A stretch of 64,000 bases of DNA from Pseudomonas putida (GTDB lineage: Bacteria > Pseudomonadota > Gammaproteobacteria > Pseudomonadales > Pseudomonadaceae): the NCBI RefSeq assembly GCF_028682455.1, contig NZ_JANHLD010000003.1, forward strand, positions 744,001-808,000, read 5' to 3'. The notes beneath the pieces are model-generated. The model saw only the letters and a program-made list of their open reading frames with translations, was not told the origin of the DNA and did no database searches. The position numbers were made by a program, and so were the translations under genes. The stretch's first letter is position 1. Every line of letters starts with the position of its first letter. Positions 57,296 through 64,000 of this stretch are shown in pieces.

Positions 57296-58687
57296 TCAGG
57301 AGTGCGTCAGTTGCGCGTGCTCCTGAGCCTCCAGCACGGTCTTGTCCGTCTGCTGCAGCATCTGGCTGGTAATCGCCCCGGCCGTCATCGAGCCGTTCAC
57401 GTTCAGCGCCGTACGGCCCATGTCGATCAGTGGCTCGACCGAGATCAGCAGGGCTACCAGTTCGACCGGCAAGCCCATGGCCGGCAGGACGATCAACGCG
57501 GCAAAGGTCGCTCCGCCACCCACGCCGGCCACACCGGCCGAGCTCAGGGTCACGATGGCCACCAGGGTGGCGATCCACAGCGGGTCGAGCGGGTCGATGC
57601 CCACGGCGGGCGCGACCATCACCGCCAGCATGGCCGGGTACAGGCCGGCACAGCCGTTCTGGCCAATCGTCGCGCCAAACGAGGCCGCGAAGCTTGCGAT
57701 TGACTGCGGAATGCCCAGGCGGCGGGTTTGCGCTTCGATGCTCAGCGGGATGCTGGCGGCGCTGGAGCGGCTGGTGAAGGCGAATGTCAGCACCGGCCAG
57801 ACCTTGCGGAAAAAGCGCAGCGGGTTCACGCCACTGATCGCCAGCAACACGCCGTGGACCACGAACATCAGGCCCAGGCCGATGTACGACACCACCACGA
57901 AACTGCCGAGCTTGAGGATGTCGTCCAGGTTGGAACTGGCGACCACCTTGGTCATCAACGCCAGTACACCGTACGGGGTGAGCTTCATCACCAGGCGCAC
58001 CAGGCGCATGACCCAGGCTTGCAAGGTGTCGATGGCGGCCAAAGCCCGATTGCCCTTGTCGGCGTCATCCTTGAGCAGTTGCAGGGCAGCCATGCCGAGG
58101 AATACGGCGAAGATCACCACGCTGATGATCGAGGTCGGCTTGGCGCGGGCCAGGTCGCCCACCGGGTTGCTGGGGATGAACGACAGCAGCAACTGCGGGA
58201 TGTTCAGGTCGGCGACCTTGCCCACGTAGTCGCTCTGGATGGCCTGCATCCGTGCGGTTTCGGCAGTGCCGGCCACCAGGCCCTCGGCGGTGAGGCCGAA
58301 CAGGTTGGTCAGGGCAATACCGATCAGCGCGGCGATGGCCGTGGTGAACAGCAGGGTGCCGATGGTCAGGAAGCTGATCTTGCCCAGCGACGAGGCGTTG
58401 TGCAGGCGAGCCACGGCGCTGAGGATGGAGGCGAAGATCAGCGGCATGACGATCATCTGCAGCAACTGCACATAGCCGTTGCCGACCAGGTCGAGCCAGC
58501 TGATGGTGGCCTTGAGCACCGGATTGCCGGCGCCATAGATGGCATGCAGGGCACCACCGAAGAGCACGCCGAGGATCAGGCCGACCAGGACTTTCTTGGC
58601 CAGGCTCCAGTTGCCATGACGGGTTTGCGCCAGGCCCAGCAGCAACGCCAGGAACGCCAGCAGATTGAGAGACAGCGGCAGATTCAT
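57296..58687 (-). CDS. Dicarboxylate/amino-acid:cation symporter, probable L-cystine importer (TcyP-like)
   Basis: A 463-residue inner-membrane symporter of the DAACS family, eight helices plus re-entrant loops. The C-terminal core shows TFAFTSRSSAASIPLSIEA in the place of the SSS serine-rich tip, FAASFGATIGQNGCAGLYPA and IDMGRTALNVNGSMTAG (the substrate-binding NxN region). The QLLQMIVMPLIFASI motif belongs to helix 3. Length and the SRSSAAS motif fit the TcyP/YdjN cystine transporters better than GltP or DctA. A tie to sulfur supply would match other genes in the window, but the substrate is inferred. Confidence 0.85.
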   Translation of the reverse strand: MNLPLSLNLLAFLALLLGLAQTRHGNWSLAKKVLVGLILGVLFGGALHAIYGAGNPVLKATISWLDLVGNGYVQLLQMIVMPLIFASILSAVARLHNASSLGKISFLTIGTLLFTTAIAALIGIALTNLFGLTAEGLVAGTAETARMQAIQSDYVGKVADLNIPQLLLSFIPSNPVGDLARAKPTSIISVVIFAVFLGMAALQLLKDDADKGNRALAAIDTLQAWVMRLVRLVMKLTPYGVLALMTKVVASSNLDDILKLGSFVVVSYIGLGLMFVVHGVLLAISGVNPLRFFRKVWPVLTFAFTSRSSAASIPLSIEAQTRRLGIPQSIASFAASFGATIGQNGCAGLYPAMLAVMVAPAVGIDPLDPLWIATLVAIVTLSSAGVAGVGGGATFAALIVLPAMGLPVELVALLISVEPLIDMGRTALNVNGSMTAGAITSQMLQQTDKTVLEAQEHAQLTHS

Positions 58688-58845
58688 TGAAGCTCCAGAG
58701 AAAAAGCGGGGGCATCGCCTCTGTGTGCGATTGCGAACGGAAATGCTAACAGCATGAAAACGAACGAATTTATATCGAAATGGAATTTGTTTAGATGTTT
58801 TTGGAATAACCAGGTGCGAATCAAGTTCGCTGGTTTCGGGAAATA

Positions 58846-58866
58846 GATATCAATTGCGAATTTATC
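58846..58866 (+). promoter_or_regulatory. Possible Fur-type site before the ECF sigma gene
   Basis: GATATCAATTGCGAATTT followed by ATC has an imperfect GATA/TATC symmetry and weak similarity to the Fur box. Iron control would be expected for a FecI-type sigma gene, but the match is poor (about half the consensus positions). Confidence 0.25.
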
Positions 58867-58917
58867 TCATCTTCTGCTAGCGTGCGCTCACCTTGAGACC
58901 CCCCGCCAGGAAGTACC

Positions 58918-59451
58918 GTGTCTTCGTGGAATACGCAGATTGCCCGGTTGTTCGCCGAGCACAAGAAAGCGCTGGAAGCCTTTGTTGCGCGACGCACCGG
59001 CAATTCTCAGGTGGCAGCCGATCTGACCCAGGAATCGTTCCTGCGCCTGGCGCGGCTGCCGGCCGACAAGAAAATCGACAACCTGCCAGCCTTTCTCTTC
59101 ACCATTGCCAGCAACCTGGTGCGCGATCACCAGCGCCAGGCGATTCGCCGCGAGCGCCTGGACGGCGGCGAGCCGAGCGAGGAGCTGGCCTGCAATGCAC
59201 CCGGCGCCGAAGAGCAGCTGTGGGCGCAGCAGGAGCAAGCCTTGATGCACGAGGCCATCGAGGCGCTGCCTGAAGCGACCCGGCATATCTTCCTGCTTTA
59301 TCATGTCGACGAATGTTCCTACCGGGAAATCGGCGAACGGCTGAAAATTTCCCCGCGGAGTGTCGAATACCAATTGCGTCGTGCGCTGATCGACTGCCGG
59401 GCCTTCATCAAGGCGCGGTTGCTCAGCGATGCGTCAGGGCCGTCTCGATGA
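58918..59451 (+). CDS. FecI-like ECF sigma factor
   Basis: A 177-residue extracytoplasmic-function sigma factor. Region 2 (LFAEHKKALEAFVARRTGNS, DLTQESFLRLARL) binds the -10 and core polymerase, and region 4 (LPEATRHIFLLYHVDECSYR, EIGERLKISPRSVEYQLRRA) the -35. The start is GTG at 58918 with AGGAA upstream. It is in a FecI-FecR-receptor set: FecR overlaps its stop by four bases (ATGA) and the TonB receptor follows, so it should drive the receptor gene when the ligand is bound outside. Confidence 0.93.
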   Translation: MSSWNTQIARLFAEHKKALEAFVARRTGNSQVAADLTQESFLRLARLPADKKIDNLPAFLFTIASNLVRDHQRQAIRRERLDGGEPSEELACNAPGAEEQLWAQQEQALMHEAIEALPEATRHIFLLYHVDECSYREIGERLKISPRSVEYQLRRALIDCRAFIKARLLSDASGPSR

Positions 59452-60425
59452 ACCGGCCGCCAGCAGCTACGGATACCCCGATGACCGATCCTTGTGCCAC
59501 GGATGCCGACGACCTGTTCGCTCAAGCCAGTGGCTGGTACTACCGCCTGCAAGCCGAGGACCTCAGCGCCAGTGAACGCGAGGCTTTCGCCGCCTGGTTG
59601 GCCCTGGGCCCCGACCAGACGCAGGCTTGGGGCGAGGTATTGAACTTGCTGGGGGCGTTGCGCGAACCGGCCCGGCAGATCCGCCAGGCCCAGCGTGCGC
59701 GCTGGAACCGGCCACGGATTCGGGTATGGGCCAGTGCAGCGGCGGTACTGCTGATGGTGGGCCTGCTGGCCAACAGCCCCTGGCCGGACCGCTGGCGCGC
59801 CGACTATGTCACCACTACCGGTGAAACCCTTTCCATCGCCCTGGTCGATGGTTCGCAGCTGCAGCTCAACACCGACACTGCCGTGCAAGTGGAACTGGGC
59901 CATGGCGAGCGACGGGTGCGCCTGCTGCGCGGCGAGGCCTGGTTCGACGTCAGCGCCGATACGGCGCGGCCCTTTGTGATCCGCTCTGGCGATGGCTGGG
60001 TCAAGGTGGTGGGCACCCGCTTCAGCGTGGCCCGGCAGGGCGACCAGACCCGTGTGCGGGTGGCGCAGGGCAAGGTTCAGGTCAGTGCCGACAGTACGCA
60101 TTCGGTGCTGCTGGAGCCTGGGCGCGGGGTGGAATACAGCGGTGTGCACCTGGGTGCGGTGCATGGCTTCGACGGCGCCGCCGAATTCGCCTGGCGCCAG
60201 CGCCAACTGGTGTTCCGCCAGCAACCGCTGGCCGAGGTCGTCGACGAGCTCAATCGCTATTGGCCCGGCCAGACCCTGGTGCTCGGCGATGCCTTGCGCC
60301 GGCGCAAGGTGTCGGGGGTGTTCGAGATCGACAAGCCGCAAGCCGTACTCAAGGCCCTGACCCACACTCTGGGCCTGCGAGCCGAGCAGTACACCCCGTA
60401 CGTACGGGTGCTGCGCGAAGGTTGA
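59448..60425 (+). CDS. FecR-type anti-sigma/sigma regulator
   Basis: A 325-residue inner-membrane regulator. An N-terminal cytoplasmic DUF4880-like domain (DDLFAQASGWYYRLQAEDLS, FAAWLALGPDQTQAWGEV) holds the sigma factor. One helix follows (IRVWASAAAVLLMVGLLAN). The periplasmic FecR domain (TTGETLSIALVDGSQLQLNT, VRLLRGEAWFDVSAD) receives the receptor's STN domain, and a DUF4974-type end (ALRRRKVSGVFEI) closes it. Start ATG 59448 overlaps the sigma stop as ATGA, so the proteins are made in a fixed ratio; 59481 is a weaker alternative. Confidence 0.92.
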   Translation: MNRPPAATDTPMTDPCATDADDLFAQASGWYYRLQAEDLSASEREAFAAWLALGPDQTQAWGEVLNLLGALREPARQIRQAQRARWNRPRIRVWASAAAVLLMVGLLANSPWPDRWRADYVTTTGETLSIALVDGSQLQLNTDTAVQVELGHGERRVRLLRGEAWFDVSADTARPFVIRSGDGWVKVVGTRFSVARQGDQTRVRVAQGKVQVSADSTHSVLLEPGRGVEYSGVHLGAVHGFDGAAEFAWRQRQLVFRQQPLAEVVDELNRYWPGQTLVLGDALRRRKVSGVFEIDKPQAVLKALTHTLGLRAEQYTPYVRVLREG

Positions 60426-60552
60426 AAATAATCAGAAAGTTTTCAGGGTTTCCCCGCGGCATGACGTCCTTGAACTCGTAGGCGCAAATAATAAGCACTC
60501 TCAGACAGTGCCGCGCCATTCAACGATTTCGACGTTTTGGGGAGCACCACTG

Positions 60553-62958
60553 ATGGAAAACACCACCGCCACCCGGCGCCTGCCCGGCCTGCCGACCCTG
60601 CTGAGCCTGGCCATTGCCCTGGGTTGCGGCGTGCAGGCCATGCCGACGCTGGCAGCGCCCGCTGCACATGCTCAGGTCTATCGCTTCGACATTGCGGCGC
60701 AGTCGCTGGATGCAGCGCTGGTCGACTTCAGTGCCGTTACCCGGATGCAGGTGCTGGTCGGTGCGCAAGTGACCCAGGGGCTGCGCTCCCCGGGACTCAA
60801 CGGCAGTTATCCACAGGACCAGGCGCTGGCCCGGTTGCTCGCCGGTACCGGCCTGACGGCCACCTACATCGATGGCGACACCGTCACCCTGGAAAAGCGC
60901 CTGGGCGACGACAAGGCCCTGCAACTGGGGGCTACCAGCATCACCGGCCAGCAACTGGGCGCCACCACCGAGGGTTCGCACTCCTACACCACGGGCGCGT
61001 TGACCATCGGCAAAGGCGAACAGAAGCTCAAGGACATCCCGCAGTCGGTGTCGGTGGTTACCCGCCAGCGTCTGGACGACCAGAACATGAACAGCCTGCA
61101 GGACGCCATGCGCCAGGTTACCGGGGCAACCATCAAGACCTACAACGCCGGCTCCAGCCTCAACGATGTCTACATGCGTGGCTTTCTCGTCGACCAGGTG
61201 CAGGTCGACGGTGTGTCCCAGGCCACCGGCCAGGGCGACCTGATGACCAGCTTCGACCTGGCGATGTTCGACCGGGTCGAGGTGTTGCGCGGGCCTTCGG
61301 GCCTGTACCAGGGCGCGGGCGAGCCGGGCGGCACCATCAACCTGGTGCGCAAGCGAGCGCTGGGGCAGTTCGCCTTGAGTGGCGAGCTGTCGGCGGGCTC
61401 CTACGATCACTACCACTCGACGGTGGACATCACCGGTCCGCTCAACAGCGAAGGCAGCCTGCGCGGGCGCTTTGTCACCGCTTATGAAGACAACAAGTCC
61501 TTCGTCGACTATGCCCAGAACGAGCGGCCGATGGTCTATGGCCGGCTGGAGTACGACGTGACCCCGGACACCACCTTGTCGCTGGGTGGCGCCTACCAGC
61601 ACAACCATTCGACCCCGGCGTTCGGCCTGCCGGCCTATGCCGACGGCAAGTTGCTGGACGTGAAGCGCTCCACCTTTGTCGACGCCAAGTGGAACGAGCT
61701 GGACGAGCACGTCTGGGAGAGCTTCTTCGAAGTCGACCATGCCCTGGACAACGGCGGCCAGTTCAAGACCTCGCTGACCTACCGCGACGCCGAAACCCCG
61801 ACACGCAACTTCACCTGGGCCGATGGCGCAGTGGACCCCGACACCGGCGCAAGTTCGGCGGTGGCCTATTCCTACTACACCCACATCAAGACCCTGGGCG
61901 TGGACAGCTTCGTCACCCTGCCGGTGGAAGCCTTCGGCCGTACCCACGAATTCACCGCCGGGGTCGAGTACCAGCACCTGGACAAGGATTTCACCTACGG
62001 GGGCGGCGAGTACTTCGACATCAACGTGTTCGACCCCGGCAGCATCAACATCCCCAAGCAGAAGTTCGAGATGGATAACGGCAACTGGTCGAAATCGCAC
62101 CAGTACGGCCTCTATGCGCGTACCAAGATCAGCGCCACCGACTGGCTGGACGTGATCCTCGGCAGCCGGGTGACCTGGTTCGAGAGCGAAGCGCATAACG
62201 CCAACGCCTTCTTCAACAACTTCACCACCACCGACACCAGCATCAACCGCAAGGTCATCCCCTACGCGGCACTGGTGGCCAAGCTGACCCCGGAGCTGTC
62301 GGCCTACGCCAGCTATACCAGCGTGTTCAAACCGCAGACCGAGGTCGATGCCGACGGTGAGACCATCGACCCGCGCAAGGGCAAGCAGTATGAGCTGGGG
62401 CTCAAGCGTGAGTTCTATGAAGGCCGCCTCAATGGCAGCGTGGCGCTGTTCCGTATCTACGACGAGAACCGCGCCGAACTGGTTGCCAACGCCCAGTACA
62501 ACGAGCCGCAGGGCAAGATCCGTAGCCAGGGTTGGGAAACCGAGCTGAGCGGTAACCTCACCGACAACTGGAGCATCACCACGGGTTACGCCTTCACCAT
62601 GCTCAAGTCAATGAGCGGCGAAGACACCAACCAGGGCACGACCATCACCCCCAAGCACAACTTCAACCTGTGGACGCGCTACGAATTTGCCGATGGGCCG
62701 TTGAAGGACTTCAGCGTCGGTGGCGGGGTGCGCGCGGTGAGTGCCACTTACTACAAGCGTGACGTGGACTTCGTGCAAGGTGGCTACAGCATTGCCACGG
62801 CCCAGGTAGGGTATGCGTTCAACAAGCACCTGTCGGCGACGCTGACAGCCAACAACCTGTTTGACCGGACTTACTATGAGCGGGTGGACAGCGCCTGGGG
62901 CTCGAACTTCTATGGTGAGCCGCGCAACCTGACGTTTACTGTACGGGCCAAGTATTGA
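60553..62958 (+). CDS. TonB-dependent siderophore transducer with STN signalling domain
   Basis: An 801-residue outer-membrane receptor. A signal peptide is cut near AAPAAHA/QVYRF. An STN domain follows (about 40-115, VYRFDIAAQSLDAALVDFSA to YIDGDTVTLEK) that contacts FecR. Next come the plug (about 145-275, LKDIPQSVSVVTRQRLDDQN, VEVLRGPSGLYQGAGEPGG) and a barrel ending GEPRNLTFTVRAKY. The SGLYQGAGEPGGTINLVRK motif is typical of FpvA/FoxA-type ferric-siderophore receptors (TIGR01783). The start at 60553 (MENTTATRRL) is chosen over 60508. It completes the sigma/anti-sigma/receptor system and probably imports a ferric hydroxamate or foreign siderophore. Confidence 0.92.
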   Translation: MENTTATRRLPGLPTLLSLAIALGCGVQAMPTLAAPAAHAQVYRFDIAAQSLDAALVDFSAVTRMQVLVGAQVTQGLRSPGLNGSYPQDQALARLLAGTGLTATYIDGDTVTLEKRLGDDKALQLGATSITGQQLGATTEGSHSYTTGALTIGKGEQKLKDIPQSVSVVTRQRLDDQNMNSLQDAMRQVTGATIKTYNAGSSLNDVYMRGFLVDQVQVDGVSQATGQGDLMTSFDLAMFDRVEVLRGPSGLYQGAGEPGGTINLVRKRALGQFALSGELSAGSYDHYHSTVDITGPLNSEGSLRGRFVTAYEDNKSFVDYAQNERPMVYGRLEYDVTPDTTLSLGGAYQHNHSTPAFGLPAYADGKLLDVKRSTFVDAKWNELDEHVWESFFEVDHALDNGGQFKTSLTYRDAETPTRNFTWADGAVDPDTGASSAVAYSYYTHIKTLGVDSFVTLPVEAFGRTHEFTAGVEYQHLDKDFTYGGGEYFDINVFDPGSINIPKQKFEMDNGNWSKSHQYGLYARTKISATDWLDVILGSRVTWFESEAHNANAFFNNFTTTDTSINRKVIPYAALVAKLTPELSAYASYTSVFKPQTEVDADGETIDPRKGKQYELGLKREFYEGRLNGSVALFRIYDENRAELVANAQYNEPQGKIRSQGWETELSGNLTDNWSITTGYAFTMLKSMSGEDTNQGTTITPKHNFNLWTRYEFADGPLKDFSVGGGVRAVSATYYKRDVDFVQGGYSIATAQVGYAFNKHLSATLTANNLFDRTYYERVDSAWGSNFYGEPRNLTFTVRAKY

Positions 62959-62964
62959 GGGATT

Positions 62965-62988
62965 CGCGGGGCAAGCCCGCTCCTACAG
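62965..62988. repeat. Single REP element after the receptor gene
   Basis: CGCGGGGCAAGCCCGCTCCT followed by ACAG, seven bases after the stop. Confidence 0.8.
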
Positions 62989-63000
62989 TGCTTGAATAAA

Positions 63001-63030
63001 AAAACCGGCGCAAAAGGCGCCGGTTTTTTA
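63001..63030. terminator. Bidirectional terminator between the receptor and ilvD
   Basis: AAAACCGGCGC (63001-63011) pairs with GCGCCGGTTTT (63017-63027) over a five-base loop, with A and T tracts on either side. Confidence 0.9.
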
Positions 63031-63043
63031 TTGCCGCAATGCC

Positions 63044-64000
63044 TTACAGGCCATCGAGCATCGCTTTGTTGCGTACCGCACCCTTGTCGGCGCTGGTGGC
63101 CAGCAGGGCGTAGGCCTTGAGCGCGGTGGTCACTTTGCGTGGACGCGACTCGACCGGCTTCCAGCCTTTCTTGTCCTGCTCGACGCGGCGTGCCGCCAGC
63201 TCTTCGTCGCTGACCAACAGGTTGATCGAGCGGTTAGGGATGTCGATCAGCACTTTGTCGCCGTCCTGCACCAGGCCGATGGCGCCACCGGCTGCGGCTT
63301 CTGGCGAAGCGTGGCCGATGGACAGGCCCGAGGTGCCGCCAGAGAAGCGACCGTCGGTGAGCAGGGCGCAGGCCTTGCCCAGGCCCTTGGACTTGAGGTA
63401 GGAGGTCGGGTAGAGCATCTCTTGCATGCCCGGGCCGCCCTTCGGACCTTCGTAGCGGATGATGACGATGTCGCCAGCCTTCACTTCGTCGGCGAGGATG
63501 CCACGCACGGCGCTGTCCTGGCTTTCGAAGATCTTGGCGTTGCCTTCGAACACATGGATCGACTCATCGACGCCTGCGGTTTTTACCACGCAGCCATCCA
63601 GGGCGATGTTGCCGTAGAGCACGGCCAGGCCGCCTTCTTGCGAGTAGGCGTGTTCCACGCTGCGGATGCAGCCGTTCTCACGGTCGTCGTCCAGGGTTTC
63701 CCAGCGGGTCGACTGGCTGAAGGCGGTCTGGGTCGGGATACCGGCCGGGCCAGCCTTGAAGAAGTGGTGTACGGCTGCGTCGTCGGTCTGGGTGATGTCC
63801 CACTTGGCGATCGCTTCTTCCATGCTCGGGCTGTGCACGGTCGGCAGGTCGGTATGCAGCAGGCCACCACGGGCCAGCGAACCGAGGATGCTGAAGATGC
63901 CGCCGGCGCGGTGGACGTCTTCCATGTGGTACTTCTGGATGTTCGGCGCAACTTTGCACAGCTGCGGAACCTTGCGCGACAGGCGATCGATATCGCGCAG
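63044..64000 (-). CDS. ilvD: Dihydroxy-acid dehydratase (N-terminal part outside window)
   Basis: Dehydrates dihydroxy acids to 2-oxo acids in valine and isoleucine synthesis, downstream of IlvA. Only the C-terminal 318 codons are in the window; the frame stays open to base 64000. Characteristic segments are KVAPNIQKYHMEDVHRAGGI, GNIALDGCVVKTAG (Fe-S ligand cysteine), YEGPKGGPGMQEMLYPTSYL, LLTDGRFSGGTSGLSIGHAS and the ending AVRNKAMLDGL. The catalytic Ser lies in GRFSGGT. The gene converges on the receptor gene and shares the hairpin terminator. Confidence 0.95.
   Translation of the reverse strand: MRDIDRLSRKVPQLCKVAPNIQKYHMEDVHRAGGIFSILGSLARGGLLHTDLPTVHSPSMEEAIAKWDITQTDDAAVHHFFKAGPAGIPTQTAFSQSTRWETLDDDRENGCIRSVEHAYSQEGGLAVLYGNIALDGCVVKTAGVDESIHVFEGNAKIFESQDSAVRGILADEVKAGDIVIIRYEGPKGGPGMQEMLYPTSYLKSKGLGKACALLTDGRFSGGTSGLSIGHASPEAAAGGAIGLVQDGDKVLIDIPNRSINLLVSDEELAARRVEQDKKGWKPVESRPRKVTTALKAYALLATSADKGAVRNKAMLDGL

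Noticed and set aside
3942..62988. Repeated palindromes as a CRISPR array or att sites
   Set aside because: They are dispersed singly or in inverted pairs at gene ends, with no regular spacers and no integrase or cas gene.

Overview
The window is chromosomal DNA of a fluorescent Pseudomonas, most likely of the P. putida group. The evidence is the uniformly high GC, near-wall-to-wall coding, Pseudomonas-type REP palindromes at many 3' ends, and a gene order that I recall running largely parallel to the PA0265-PA0353 stretch of P. aeruginosa PAO1 (gabD-gabT, desA, sbp-cysTWA, serA, rpiA-ilvA, rppH-ptsP, lgt-thyA, folA, ilvD). I saw no rRNA or tRNA gene, prophage, transposase or CRISPR array.

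Layout. 1-2.6 kb: end of gabD, then gabT (GABA to succinate). 2.7-8.4 kb: an HDOD response regulator with a defective receiver, preceded by a leader that looks like an Rsm/CsrA target; a PAS-GGDEF cyclase; the fatty acid desaturase desA; and a PAS-GGDEF-EAL protein. 8.5-20.2 kb: a sulfur-acquisition region. It holds oscA-sbp-cysTWA for sulfate, a TonB-dependent receptor with its own TonB-ExbB-ExbD, a small serine hydrolase, a sigma54-type AAA+ protein lacking a DNA-binding domain, and an orphan MetQ-like binding protein. Two of these transcription units have matching AT-rich promoter regions, which suggests common sulfur-starvation (CysB-type) control.

20.2-34.3 kb: mixed core genes. These are an Ntn-hydrolase acylase, an acetyltransferase, a thioredoxin-like protein, a lysophospholipase, an EF-Tu prolyl-hydroxylase-type dioxygenase, DUF523, a cystine-type binding protein, and the divergent pair serA / D-2-hydroxyglutarate dehydrogenase, whose products complete each other's redox cycle. 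Two tandem SdiA-regulated beta-propeller paralogues follow. 34.3-44.3 kb: housekeeping genes rpiA, ilvA, a HAD histidinol-phosphatase candidate, rppH-ptsP (nitrogen PTS), an NRDE protein, a TSUP exporter, lgt and an enlarged thyA.

44.3-47.1 kb: the divergent cadR/cadA heavy-metal efflux pair with a clear MerR-type operator. 47.1-53.9 kb: a LysR regulator and a phosphonate-type operon (ABC transporter, FAD oxidoreductase, PhnZ-like HD diiron oxygenase) that lacks the usual partner hydroxylase. 53.9-56.7 kb: an overlapping GTPase (DUF3482) / membrane protein (DUF2868) pair of unknown role. 56.7-64 kb: folA, a cystine/dicarboxylate symporter, a FecI-FecR-TonB receptor cell-surface signalling system, and the C-terminal part of ilvD.

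The most interesting leads are the co-regulated sulfur locus with its unusual AAA+ protein, the phosphonate operon with PhnZ but no PhnY, the tandem GGA-hairpin leader in front of the HDOD gene, and the DUF2868-DUF3482 pair.
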